From positions 1 through 49,187 of the forward strand of contig DATBHW010000025.1 of NCBI GenBank assembly GCA_036557285.1: a DNA stretch of 49,187 nucleotides, in the 5' to 3' direction. The notes beneath the pieces were generated by a model. That model did not search any database. It had not been told where the DNA came from and worked only from the letters and a program-made list of their open reading frames with translations. Source of the DNA: Ktedonobacterales bacterium. GTDB lineage: Bacteria; Chloroflexota; Ktedonobacteria; Ktedonobacterales; DATBGS01. The position numbers and the translations under genes are program-made. Below, piece by piece: positions 16,194-27,345 of the stretch (its first letter is position 1; every line of letters begins with the position of its first letter).

Positions 16194-18596
16194 ATGACCA
16201 TACCAAGGGAGGGAACGAAGTTGGACCTGCTGACGGGATTGAACGCGCCGCAGCAGGAAGCAGTGACACACGGCGAAGGGCCGCTGCTGATTCTGGCGGG
16301 GCCGGGCAGCGGGAAGACGCGGGTGATTACGCATCGAATCGCCTATCTCTTGCGCGAGCAGGACGTGCCGCCCTGGGGCTTGCTGGCCGTGACTTTTACC
16401 AACAAGGCCGCCCGCGAGATGCGCGAGCGATTGGATAAGCTGGTGGGCGCGCGGGCGCGCGATCTGACGATTGGCACCTTCCACGCCATCTGTGCGCGTA
16501 TCTTACGGCGCGAGGGCAACCAGACCGGAGTCATCCCCTCCAACTTTGCGATCTTCGATGATGACGACCAGACCACGCTGGCAAAGCAGGCGGTTCTGAA
16601 TCTCGATCTGAATGATAAACAATATCAGCCCCGCAGCATGCTCAGCGCCATTTCGCGGGCGAAAAATGAACTGATGGGGCCGCTGCAATTCGCCGAGCAA
16701 GCGCGCAAATACTATGATGAAATCGTGGCGCGCGTCTATAAAGAATACCAACGCTTGCTGCAACACAATAACGCCGTTGATTTCGATGATCTGATCCTGC
16801 TGACCCATACCCTCTGGCGGCAGCATCCCGATGTGCTGGAGCGTTATCAGGCGCGCTATCGCTTTTTGCATATTGATGAGTTTCAAGATACGAATATCGC
16901 GCAGTATAAGCTGGTAATGCTGCTGGGCAAAGGCACGCCGGAGAACCCCGGCCATCGCAATGTCTGTGTCGTGGGCGATGAGGACCAGGGCATCTATTCC
17001 TGGCGCGGCGCAGATGTGCGCAATATCCTGGCTTTCGAGCAAGACTTCCCTGAAGCGCGGGTCATTCTGCTGGAGCAGAACTATCGCTCCACCCAGCCGA
17101 TCCTCGACGCGGCGCGCCAGGTGGTGCAGCATAACCTTTCGCGCAAGGATAAGCGGCTCTGGACCGAGACCAGGGGCGGCGAACGCATATTGGTCCACGA
17201 GGCATATAACGAGGAGGAAGAGGGCCAGTGGGTGGCGAACGAAATCCGCCGCCTGGTGGCGCGGGGTGAGGTGAAGCTGAAGGATTGCGCGGTGATGTAC
17301 CGGACCAACGCGCAATCGCGGGCCTTGGAAGAGCAGTTTATCCGGGCGGGCGTCCCCTATAAGGTGATCGGATCCAAACGCTTCTATGAGCGCAAAGAAA
17401 TCAAAGACGTGCTTTCCTATCTGCGGCTGCTGTTGAATCCGTCAGATACCTTTAGCCTGAAGCGCATCATCAACGTTCCCAACCGCAAAATTGGCCCAAA
17501 GACGCTGGATGAACTGCTCAAGTGGGCCGATATGCAAAAGCTGCCGGTCTGCGAGGCGCTGCGCACGATTCAAGATCATCCGACGCTGAACACGGCGGGG
17601 AAGCGGGCGCTTGTCAATTTCTGCGCGATTCTGGATAATCTGCTGGCTGCGGCAGCCACGGAGCGCCTGCCCGATCTGATCGAGCAGATTCTCAATCAGA
17701 CCGGCTATCGCTCGGAGTTGAGCGGGGGCAGCGAAGAGGGCGAAGAGCGTCTGCGCAATGTGCGCGAATTGCAGCGGGTGGCAATGGATTATTCCGAGAT
17801 TGAGCCGGGGACGGCGCTGCAACTGTTTCTGGAGCAGGTGGCGCTGGTCGGCGGGGCCGATGTGGTTCAGACCAGCGGCGATGAGCGGGCCAGACTGGCC
17901 CAGGAAGACGCCGACGCCGCCACACTGATTACGCTGCACGCGGCCAAGGGGCTGGAGTTTCCGGCGGTGTTTATCGTCGGGATGGAAGAGGGGTTGCTGC
18001 CGCATGGGCGCTCGTTGATGGACATCAAGCAGCTTGAAGAGGAGCGGCGCCTGGCCTATGTGGGCATCACCCGCGCTATGAAGCGGCTCTATCTGGTGCG
18101 CGCCTTCCGGCGCACGTTCTATGGCAGCTTTGGCGAGGCGGGCGGTAGTGTGATGGAACCCTCGCGCTTCCTGATGGATATTCCTGAGCATCTGGTGGAT
18201 GGCCGCCAGAGCATGCCGCGCAGCAGAGCCTCTGGCAGCGTGAGCCTGCCGCGCAGCGTGCCAGGGGGCGCGACGATGGACGCCCCCCCCAGCAATCGCA
18301 GCCGGGGCGGCTGGGCTGCCCGCGCCTCTGGCCCAGGTGGCTGGGGCTATTCCAGCCAGATCGCGCGCGAGCTAGCAGAGGATGAGACGCCTTCGGCCAC
18401 ACCAGACCGCCCGCCCGCCGAGCCAAGCGGGCCACAATTTCACGCGGGGGACCGCGTGAAGCATCGCGTCTATGGCGTTGGGACCGTCGTCAGCAGTATG
18501 CAGGAACACGATAACGAACTGGTCGAAGTTGATTTTGGCGAGCGTTTTGGCAAAAAGACGCTGGATGTCAGCTTTGCGCGTCTGGAGAAGATGTAA
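16194..18596 (+). CDS. pcrA: UvrD/PcrA-type 3'-5' DNA helicase
   Basis: 800 residues, superfamily 1A. Q motif LNAPQQEAV, Walker A GPGSGKT (36-42), motif II DEFQDTN, motif III GDEDQGIYSWRGAD, QNYRS, motif V TLHAAKGLEFPAVF and motif VI RRLAYVGITRA. A linker rich in Ser/Gly/Pro leads to the C-terminal Tudor-like domain VKHRVYGVGTVVSS typical of PcrA. Acts in nucleotide-excision and recombination repair and in removing stalled polymerase. ATG 16194 has AAGGAG seven bases upstream. The stop overlaps the next ATG by one base. Confidence 0.95.
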   Translation: MTIPREGTKLDLLTGLNAPQQEAVTHGEGPLLILAGPGSGKTRVITHRIAYLLREQDVPPWGLLAVTFTNKAAREMRERLDKLVGARARDLTIGTFHAICARILRREGNQTGVIPSNFAIFDDDDQTTLAKQAVLNLDLNDKQYQPRSMLSAISRAKNELMGPLQFAEQARKYYDEIVARVYKEYQRLLQHNNAVDFDDLILLTHTLWRQHPDVLERYQARYRFLHIDEFQDTNIAQYKLVMLLGKGTPENPGHRNVCVVGDEDQGIYSWRGADVRNILAFEQDFPEARVILLEQNYRSTQPILDAARQVVQHNLSRKDKRLWTETRGGERILVHEAYNEEEEGQWVANEIRRLVARGEVKLKDCAVMYRTNAQSRALEEQFIRAGVPYKVIGSKRFYERKEIKDVLSYLRLLLNPSDTFSLKRIINVPNRKIGPKTLDELLKWADMQKLPVCEALRTIQDHPTLNTAGKRALVNFCAILDNLLAAAATERLPDLIEQILNQTGYRSELSGGSEEGEERLRNVRELQRVAMDYSEIEPGTALQLFLEQVALVGGADVVQTSGDERARLAQEDADAATLITLHAAKGLEFPAVFIVGMEEGLLPHGRSLMDIKQLEEERRLAYVGITRAMKRLYLVRAFRRTFYGSFGEAGGSVMEPSRFLMDIPEHLVDGRQSMPRSRASGSVSLPRSVPGGATMDAPPSNRSRGGWAARASGPGGWGYSSQIARELAEDETPSATPDRPPAEPSGPQFHAGDRVKHRVYGVGTVVSSMQEHDNELVEVDFGERFGKKTLDVSFARLEKM

Positions 18597-19504
18597 TGCA
18601 GGAACAGGCAGCAGATGTGACTCTGGAGGATGCGACGGTTGAGGCGCGCGGGCTGCGCTTTCATTATCGGGCATGGCAGCCAGCGGCGGGAGCGGCTTCG
18701 GGCCTCCCGCCGCTCTTATTGATTCACGGGCTGGCTTCGGCGGCGCGCATCTGGGACTTGACCGCCCCTCTGCTGGCGCGGCGCGGCTTCCGTGTGGTGG
18801 CGCTCGATCAGCGCGGTCATGGCGAGAGCGACAAGCCAGATCACGGCTACACCTTTGAGGAGATTCTGGCCGACGATCACGCCGTTGCTGCCGCTCTGGG
18901 GCTGGAGCGCCCTGTCGTCGTGGGGCATTCCTGGGGTGGAGGCGTCGTGCTGAACTACGCGGCGACCTATCCGCAGGACACCCACGCGATTGTGCTGGTG
19001 GATGGCGGCTTTACGCAGATGGGCCAGCGGGCAGGCTGGACTAAAGAGCGCATGCTGAAAGAACTGGCCCCGCCGCAGTTTGCCGGAACGCCCGCCGGAA
19101 CGTTCCTGACGTTTCCGCAGCGCGGGCCGCTGGCGGAGGTCTGGAGTCCACAGCTTGAAGACATCTTCTTGCATATCGTCGAACTGCGCGCCGATGGGAC
19201 GGTTGCCCCGCGCCTTTCGCTGGCAAACCATCTCCAGATTCTGGAAGCGATGTGGGAGCAGCCCACGCTGGCGCTGTATGACCACGTGACCTGTCCGATT
19301 CTGCTGGTCTGCCCGGAGCAGCAGGCGGCAGATGATCGTCAGCGCCAGTTTCAGGCCGCCAAGCGCGAGGGCATTGCGCGCATCCTGGCGGCGCATCCTG
19401 CGGTTCGCGTCGAGTATCTGGCCGATACCGTCCATGACGCGCCACTTCAGCGGCCAGCGGTTCTCGCGGGATTGATCGCGCAGATGGCCGGGGCGCCGCA
19501 GTAG
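18596..19504 (+). CDS. Alpha/beta-fold hydrolase
   Basis: 302 residues. Oxyanion region LLIHGLASAARIWD, nucleophile elbow GHSWGG (Ser112), a late Asp region and the catalytic His in ADTVHDAPLQ. Soluble, with a cap segment between strands 6 and 7 (KERMLKELAPPQFAG). The substrate cannot be told. Its ATG shares a base with the helicase stop (TAATG), so it is co-translated with the helicase. Confidence 0.88.
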   Translation: MQEQAADVTLEDATVEARGLRFHYRAWQPAAGAASGLPPLLLIHGLASAARIWDLTAPLLARRGFRVVALDQRGHGESDKPDHGYTFEEILADDHAVAAALGLERPVVVGHSWGGGVVLNYAATYPQDTHAIVLVDGGFTQMGQRAGWTKERMLKELAPPQFAGTPAGTFLTFPQRGPLAEVWSPQLEDIFLHIVELRADGTVAPRLSLANHLQILEAMWEQPTLALYDHVTCPILLVCPEQQAADDRQRQFQAAKREGIARILAAHPAVRVEYLADTVHDAPLQRPAVLAGLIAQMAGAPQ

Positions 19505-19690
19505 GCTTGCCGCCTGTAGCGCCGCCGTCCTGTAGCGCCGCCTTCCAGGCGGCAGGAGGGGCTGCGGGGCGCCTGTAGCGCCGCCGTCCCGGCGGCCACC
19601 GCTGCGCCAGGGCGAACGCTCGCCTTCAGGGGCGGCGGACCAGCAAGCCAGCGTCTAGCCGCCGGGACGGCGGCGGTACACGGGAAGCGT
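19505..19690. repeat. Cluster of GC-rich palindromic repeats
   Basis: At least four copies or halves of TGTAGCGCCGCC(GTCC) with complementary GGCGGC, for example 19515-19560, 19573-19600 and an inverted copy GCCGGGACGGCGGCGGTACA near 19661-19680. They lie between convergent genes and could form bidirectional terminators. Confidence 0.65.
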
Positions 19691-19694
19691 TCTG

Positions 19695-20834
19695 CTAACC
19701 GCCTGCGTGTCCATGCAGTAATTGCTGGTAGAACCGCTCATAGTCGTCGAGCATGCGGGTCAGGCTGAAATATCGCTGGGCGCGGGCGCGGCAGGCGGAG
19801 CGTGAAAGCGAAGAGGCCGAGACGACGGCGCGCGCGGCAGCGTCAATGTCACCAGGGGAAATAAGGAAACCCGTTTCGCCATCCTTGATGATCTCTGGCA
19901 GCGCGCCGCGCGCGTAGGCGATGACGGGGCAGCCAGCCGCCATTGCTTCGGCGGCAACCAGGCCGAAGGGTTCTTCCCAGTCAATAGGCAGCAGCACCGC
20001 GGTGGCATGGCCCATCAACGCCCAGAGGTCGGGGCGCGGAAGCTGCCCCACATATTCCAGGTCGTGCTTGTGCGCGTGAAGCTGGGGCTGAATGGCTTGC
20101 TCGAAATAGGTTGAGTCGTAGATGCCACCGGCCAGGCTCAGACGGCGGCCCGCCCGGCGGGCGATCTTGATGGCGTCGGCGACGCCTTTCTCTGGCGAGA
20201 GGCGTCCGGCAAATAAAACGCAGCCATCCGCGTCGGGTTCCGGGCCAAAGGGGATAGCATCGGTATCAATGCCGTTAGGAATGATGGTATCCAGCGGGAC
20301 AAAGGGGCGATACGTCTCCGCGCACGCCTGGGAAACGGTGATAAATCTGGTCGGGTTGCCTGTTTCGTGCAGTTCGCGCAGGAGCGCGTTGATTTCTGGA
20401 TTGACGGCGGGCAGATGCAGCGTGTGGACAACGGGGCGCTGCCGCGCCAGCAGCGCGCCAAAAGCAAAAGAGGGCCAGTCGAAGGCATGGGCGTGAATCA
20501 GATCATACGCGCTTAGCTCCTGCTGAAGCAGGGTGAAGACGCGCAGAAAGCCATCGGCGCTGCGAAAGAAGGCGCCGTCGGGCGGCTCGCTTTCGCCTTC
20601 AGCGTCGGCGGCAGTTTCATGGAAGCTGGCCGGGCGTAACTGGCGCCAGTCAATTCCTGGGTCGCGCACCGTGACGCCGGGGTCTGGAATGGACGAGCCA
20701 GAGGCGGCAAAAAGGGTGATCTGATGGCCGCGCGCGGCCATGCCGGCGGCCAGATCGGCCAGCAGCGCCTGCGCTCCCCCCATAAACGGCGGCGCGATGG
20801 GTGAGATGAGCGGGGCTACAAGAGCGATACGCAA
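19695..20834 (-). CDS. Family 4 glycosyltransferase
   Basis: 379 residues, GT-B fold. The N-terminus IALVAPLISPIAPPFMGGAQ is the acceptor-domain opening; the C-terminal donor site has LFAGRLSPEKGV and a catalytic-type EPFGLVAAEAMAAGCPVIA. Such enzymes transfer a sugar from a nucleotide donor to a glycan or lipid. No nearby partner fixes the substrate. ATG 20834 follows a GAGGAGAGAAG-type site on the minus strand. Confidence 0.9.
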   Translation of the reverse strand: MRIALVAPLISPIAPPFMGGAQALLADLAAGMAARGHQITLFAASGSSIPDPGVTVRDPGIDWRQLRPASFHETAADAEGESEPPDGAFFRSADGFLRVFTLLQQELSAYDLIHAHAFDWPSFAFGALLARQRPVVHTLHLPAVNPEINALLRELHETGNPTRFITVSQACAETYRPFVPLDTIIPNGIDTDAIPFGPEPDADGCVLFAGRLSPEKGVADAIKIARRAGRRLSLAGGIYDSTYFEQAIQPQLHAHKHDLEYVGQLPRPDLWALMGHATAVLLPIDWEEPFGLVAAEAMAAGCPVIAYARGALPEIIKDGETGFLISPGDIDAAARAVVSASSLSRSACRARAQRYFSLTRMLDDYERFYQQLLHGHAGG

Positions 20835-21030
20835 CGTTCTTCTCTCCTCTCCCTTCCCTGGCTGAACCTTCGCGGGCCAGCCTGCTGAACGAAAGTCCTA
20901 CTGCTTACAAACCCTACACAAATCCTACTCCTTACCATATGCTTGAAACATTGAACGTTATTTGACGATGTGCTTGATGCGGTGAGAGCTATGGGCCTTC
21001 TCTATCAGAAGACGCCTGCTGCCCCCGGAC

Positions 21031-21061
21031 TTGTTGTGCCTGCCAATGGCTGTGTTATAAT
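21031..21061 (+). promoter_or_regulatory. Promoter for the zinc-ribbon membrane protein
   Basis: TATAAT at 21056-21061, with TTGTTG (21031-21036) at 19 bp or TTGTGC (21034-21039) at 16 bp. The remaining gap 20835-21134 shows no gene. Confidence 0.55.
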
Positions 21062-21134
21062 CTGCCTGGCCTTTTTAATAGGTAGTCTAGGAAACCAGTG
21101 AGTCACGGTGTATCGTAGCAGAAAGGATTCCTGT

Positions 21135-21935
21135 ATGGCAATGGCAGCATGTTGGAAATGTGGCGCGCAGGTGGCCGGGCCGACGTGCCAGACGTGCGGC
21201 GCGGCACAGCAGGCGAGCGGAACGCAAGCCCCGCCTGCTTACGCCCCTGGAGGGCAGCCAGTGGTGAGCCAGGCTTCAGTGTCGGTCCGTTCGCACCAGC
21301 CGATGGCGGGCGCCCCCGGCGGCCCATATCCGCCAGCCGGTCAGGCGAGTGGCTGGCAGGGCTATCAGCCGCCAGGCTATCAGCAGCAGGGGTATCAACA
21401 GCCAGGGTATCAGCCGCCGTCGGCCTACCAGCAGCAGCAGGCGTATCTTGGAACGCCGCCTGCTTCGCCAGCCATCGGCCAGCAAGGCGGCCTGGACCCA
21501 ATGGGCCTGGTCCTGGGGTTGGCTGGTGGCCTGGTCGGAGGTATTGTTGGCGCAATCATCTGGGCTTTTTTCTTGCAGCTCACGAAGACCAATTTCACCT
21601 TTCTCGCGCTGGGGCTTGGCTTTCTGGTGGGGCTTGGCGTGCTGCTGGGCGCGCGCGGGCAGCGACATATTGTGCTGGCGGTCCTGGCGGGCGTGCTGGG
21701 TCTGCTGTCGTTCTTCCTGGCGCTGTATTTCCGCTTGAGCCTGGCGCTGGCTGATATTCTCGGCGAGGGGAACAGCCTGTTTGCGCTCCCTTTTGGTGAT
21801 TTCTTCGATGTACTCAAACTCTACCTGCAAGATAACGCTATTAACTATCTCTATTTCGTCCTGGTGCCTTTGATCGCGGCGGGGACTGCGTTCGGGGGCC
21901 TTAATCAGCGACGTTCGGCTCGCCGCCGCCGCTAG
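21135..21935 (+). CDS. Zinc-ribbon membrane protein with Y/Q/P-rich linker
   Basis: 266 residues. N-terminal ribbon: Cys6, Cys9, Cys18, Cys21 (CWKCG...CQTCG). A low-complexity linker of GYQPP/GYQQ repeats (about 70-110) follows, then four membrane segments (LGLAGGLVGGIVGAIIWAFF, FTFLALGLGFLVGLGVLLG, VLAVLAGVLGLLSFFLALYF and a last near 245) and a basic tail. Function unknown. The linker style is shared with the two DUF4870 proteins nearby. GAAAGGA precedes ATG 21135. Confidence 0.75.
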   Translation: MAMAACWKCGAQVAGPTCQTCGAAQQASGTQAPPAYAPGGQPVVSQASVSVRSHQPMAGAPGGPYPPAGQASGWQGYQPPGYQQQGYQQPGYQPPSAYQQQQAYLGTPPASPAIGQQGGLDPMGLVLGLAGGLVGGIVGAIIWAFFLQLTKTNFTFLALGLGFLVGLGVLLGARGQRHIVLAVLAGVLGLLSFFLALYFRLSLALADILGEGNSLFALPFGDFFDVLKLYLQDNAINYLYFVLVPLIAAGTAFGGLNQRRSARRRR

Positions 21936-21952
21936 CCCTTGATAAGCTGGCA

Positions 21953-21999
21953 GAACAGGCCGCAGGCCAGGTGAGTATCGCCTGGCCTGCGGCCTGTTC
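21953..21999. terminator. Bidirectional terminator hairpin
   Basis: A perfect 19-bp stem (GAACAGGCCGCAGGCCAGG at 21953-21971 with 21981-21999), loop TGAGTATCG, between convergent genes. Little U-run on either side. Confidence 0.75.
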
Positions 22000-22005
22000 T
22001 ATCCA

Positions 22006-22728
22006 TCAGGCGTTGCTGAAGATGGGCAGGTTGATGCCGCTGAGGTGGCGGGCGTCGTCGCTGGCAAGGAAAAAGAGGATGCGCGCCAGATCGTCGGGGG
22101 TCATGCCAGCTTTCAGGCCCGGCGCGGCCTGGCGCAGCATCTCGGTATCCACCGCGCCGGGGCTGACGGCCAGCACGCGGATATGATGGGGCTGGCCTTC
22201 TACTGCCAGAATCTCGCTCAGCCCGGCCACCGCGTATTTCGAGACGTTATAGGCGCTCAGGCCGGGGAACTTCTCGACGTTGGGGAAGCCGGAGAGCGAG
22301 GAGATGTTGATGATAACGCCGCTACCCTGCGGAATCATGACATCGAAGGCGCGCCGACAGCAGAGGACCGCGCCGCGCAGATTGACTTCCATGACCTTAT
22401 CCCAGGTTTTTATCGTCATTTCGGCGAAGGGCTGCTTCACCAGCATGGCCGCCGCGTTGATGAGGACATCAATCCGGCCAAAGTGTTCCAGGGCGGCAGC
22501 GAAGAGCGCGCCGACATCCGAGGCGCTGCTGACATCGCAGCGCATGCCCAGGACGCTGCCGCCCGCCGCGCTGATGCTCTGAGCCGTTGCTTGAATCTGG
22601 CTGATGGTGCGGGCGCAGATAACGACGTGATAGCCCTGCGCGGCAAAATGCTGGGCGGTGGCGCGCCCAACGCCGCGCCCGGCTCCGGTGATGAGCGCAA
22701 CAGGCTGGGGAGTCTTTGCTGTATTCAT
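22006..22728 (-). CDS. Short-chain dehydrogenase/reductase (SDR)
   Basis: 240 residues. Cofactor motif ITGAGRGVGRA, NAAAM, catalytic Ser in INISSLSG and YNVSKYAVAG (Tyr-x3-Lys). An NAD(P)-dependent oxidoreductase of unknown substrate. The ATG lies seven bases after a TATAAT box, so its message is probably leaderless. Confidence 0.9.
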   Translation of the reverse strand: MNTAKTPQPVALITGAGRGVGRATAQHFAAQGYHVVICARTISQIQATAQSISAAGGSVLGMRCDVSSASDVGALFAAALEHFGRIDVLINAAAMLVKQPFAEMTIKTWDKVMEVNLRGAVLCCRRAFDVMIPQGSGVIINISSLSGFPNVEKFPGLSAYNVSKYAVAGLSEILAVEGQPHHIRVLAVSPGAVDTEMLRQAAPGLKAGMTPDDLARILFFLASDDARHLSGINLPIFSNA

Positions 22729-22735
22729 AGCGGAT

Positions 22736-22767
22736 ATTATAGCACGCGGCGCTTGCTAGCAAGCGCC
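22736..22767 (-). promoter_or_regulatory. SDR promoter overlapped by a 20-bp perfect palindrome
   Basis: On the minus strand TATAAT is at 22736-22741. The palindrome GGCGCTTGCTAGCAAGCGCC (22748-22767) covers the -35 region. This is a likely repressor operator (for example TetR-type), by inference. Confidence 0.55.
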
Positions 22768-22769
22768 CA

Positions 22770-22824
22770 CCAGACACCAACGGGTCTGTATCGCGCAAAC
22801 AGGCGATACAGACCCGTTGTCTGG
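22770..22824 (-). terminator. Long hairpin after the DUF4870 gene
   Basis: A perfect 17-bp stem (22778-22794 with 22803-22819), extended by CCAGA/TCTGG across a three-base bulge. It lies 15 bp downstream of the 22840-23436 gene and upstream of the SDR promoter; a terminator by position. Confidence 0.7.
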
Positions 22825-22839
22825 CAGCGGTTTAAGGTG

Positions 22840-23436
22840 TTACTGCTGCGGCCACTGGCCCGGAGGCTGCTGGCCTGGGCCGGACTGTGGGTAATTGCCG
22901 GGCTGCTGCGGTGGGTAGCCCTGCGGCGGGTACTGGGTGTTTTGCGGGCCGCCCATCGGGCCAGGCATGCCCGGGTTCCAGTTCATGGCGTTGTTGTAGG
23001 CCATGTCGCCAACCACCGGCAGCTTGAACCATTTGCCATTGTACGCCTGAACGGCAGCGTAGATCGCGCCGATGATCCAGGCGATCCAGAACAGGTCGCC
23101 CAAAACCCACACGTAAGGGAGATAACCCAGGATGAAGGCAAGGATAGCAAAACCGACCCCATAGAGCAATCCTTGCAGCGCGTGGAAGCGCACGAACTTG
23201 TTCTGCTTCTCGATCAGGAAAAAGATCAGGCCGATGATCCAGAAGTAGCTGAGCGCGCCCGCAATGTTGGCGTCAATGCCAATCGAACTGGGGCCGAGCT
23301 GCTGCGCGATCATGCTCTTGACGACGGGCTGCTGGTAGCCTGGAGGGGGATAGCCGGAAGACTGATCATAGTTCTGCGGTCCCGGCGGCGGATATTGGGG
23401 TGGCTGCTGATATTGCTGGTTGGGATCGTAAGCCAT
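22840..23436 (-). CDS. DUF4870-type membrane protein, copy 1
   Basis: 198 residues. N-terminal Y/Q/P-rich segment (YDPNQQYQQPPQYPPPG), three membrane helices (AGALSYFWIIGLIFFLI, LLYGVGFAILAFILGYL, LFWIAWIIGAIYAAV) and a second Q/P/G-rich tail. DUF4870 function is unknown. ATG 23436 has GAGGAAG upstream. It is a paralogue of the next gene; N- and C-terminal blocks are nearly identical and the middle differs. Confidence 0.8.
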   Translation of the reverse strand: MAYDPNQQYQQPPQYPPPGPQNYDQSSGYPPPGYQQPVVKSMIAQQLGPSSIGIDANIAGALSYFWIIGLIFFLIEKQNKFVRFHALQGLLYGVGFAILAFILGYLPYVWVLGDLFWIAWIIGAIYAAVQAYNGKWFKLPVVGDMAYNNAMNWNPGMPGPMGGPQNTQYPPQGYPPQQPGNYPQSGPGQQPPGQWPQQ

Positions 23437-23538
23437 GTGATTCTTCCTCTCATTCTTCAAGGGCTGCTGCCCCTGATAGTAGTATCCCCGCGTTAAGAGC
23501 GATGCAGATTCTAGACGCTCTCTCGCGGGGAATACCCC

Positions 23539-24174
23539 TTACTGCTGCGGCCACTGGCCCGGAGGCTGCTGGGGAGGATACTGACCGGGGCCGGACTGTG
23601 GATAGTTGCCGGGCTGCTGCGGCGGGTAGCCGCCCTGCGGCGGGTACTGGGTGTTTGCCATTGGTGGAACGCCCGCCATCCCGCCATCCGGCGGAACCCA
23701 GGCCATAGCGTTGTTGTAGGCCATGTCGCCAACCACCGGCAGCTTGAACCATTTGCCGTTGTATGCCTGAACGGCAGCGTAGATCGCGCCGACCAGCCAG
23801 GCAACATGGATCAGCCCGCCAAGGCAGCTAAAGCCAAAGAAGAAATAGGAGCCAAGGTAGTCGAAGATGACCCCGACGATGACAAGGCCCACGCCATAGA
23901 AGAGCGACTGGAGCGCGTGGAAGCGCACAAACCGATTCTTCTTCTCGATCAGGAAAAAGATCAGGCCGATGATCCAGAAGTAGCTCAGCGCGGCGGCAAT
24001 ATTGGCGTCAATGCCAATCGAACTGGGGCCGAGCTGCTGCGCAACCGGATTCTGTACTACCATTGGCTGCTGGTAGCCCGGTGGGGGATAGCCTCCGGGC
24101 TGCTGATAGCCCTGCTGGCCGGGCGGCGGATATTGGGGTGGCTGCTGATATTGTTGGTTGGGATCGTAAGCCAT
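23539..24174 (-). CDS. DUF4870-type membrane protein, copy 2
   Basis: 211 residues, same layout as copy 1: an N-terminal YPPPG-rich stretch, ALSYFWIIGLIFFLIEK, a more diverged second and third helix (with an extra SYFFFGFSCLGG), and AYNGKWFKLPVVGDMAYN before a Q/P tail. The shared ends mark a tandem duplication. GAGAGGAAC lies before ATG 24174. Probably its own transcript, from the promoter near 24285. Confidence 0.8.
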   Translation of the reverse strand: MAYDPNQQYQQPPQYPPPGQQGYQQPGGYPPPGYQQPMVVQNPVAQQLGPSSIGIDANIAAALSYFWIIGLIFFLIEKKNRFVRFHALQSLFYGVGLVIVGVIFDYLGSYFFFGFSCLGGLIHVAWLVGAIYAAVQAYNGKWFKLPVVGDMAYNNAMAWVPPDGGMAGVPPMANTQYPPQGGYPPQQPGNYPQSGPGQYPPQQPPGQWPQQ

Positions 24175-24284
24175 GTAATTGTTCCTCTCACTCTTCTTAA
24201 AAATGGTAGCGTCCCGACGTGCCAGATTTGCCCTTCTTCAGCATACATGAATAGAAACGTTCTGTCCAGCCTGGATTTGTGTTA

Positions 24285-24290
24285 TTATAG
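24285..24290 (-). promoter_or_regulatory. -10 box for DUF4870 copy 2
   Basis: TATAAT on the minus strand, 110 bp before the ATG. The -35 region is overlapped by the lon terminator hairpin. Confidence 0.45.
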
Positions 24291-24303
24291 TACATCACAG
24301 TAT

Positions 24304-24340
24304 GAGCCACACTTCTTTCAGTACGAAAGTGGTGTGGCTC
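24304..24340 (-). terminator. Hairpin downstream of lon
   Basis: GAGCCACAC (24304-24312) pairs with GTGTGGCTC (24332-24340), with an inner CTTTC/GAAAG stem. It starts 31 bp after the lon stop. No long U-run. Confidence 0.6.
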
Positions 24341-24371
24341 ACGTTGCAACCGTTCTGGCGCCTGGCCTTAC

Positions 24372-27041
<2,670 letters not shown>

Positions 27042-27164
27042 TATGGCATCCTCGCTAGCCTGTGGATAAGGTCATGGTCGCTGAAGTCTCCGTCTGCGGC
27101 TGCGCAAAGGGGTCTCCTCTGCTGGCTTAGACGGCTGGCTCCACGGTTCTTCACTCCTCGCTCA

Positions 27165-27191
27165 CTTCATCGGACTGGTGGTCCGGTGAAG
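27165..27191 (-). terminator. Hairpin in the clpX-lon gap
   Basis: CTTCATCGGAC (27165-27175) pairs with GTCCGGTGAAG (27181-27191), loop TGGTG, one G-T pair. The 305-bp gap 27042-27345 otherwise shows no gene. The hairpin may end clpX transcription or act in the lon leader. Confidence 0.5.
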
Positions 27192-27345
27192 CACTGTTAT
27201 TCTTTGTAACGAGCATATCGGCAATCGGAATCTTCGGTAGCCCAAAAAGATGAACCCAGGTTCTCAGGTAGCATATATCCCCCTTTACCGAGCGCCTGAG
27301 TCCTGGCGCCATCGCCATAGACGCCTTGCCTTGCCCCGCGCCAGC

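Noticed and set aside
27051-27345. CIRCE or HAIR heat-shock operator before lon
   Set aside because: The hairpin at 27165 matches neither TTAGCACTC-type nor CTTGAGT-type operators.
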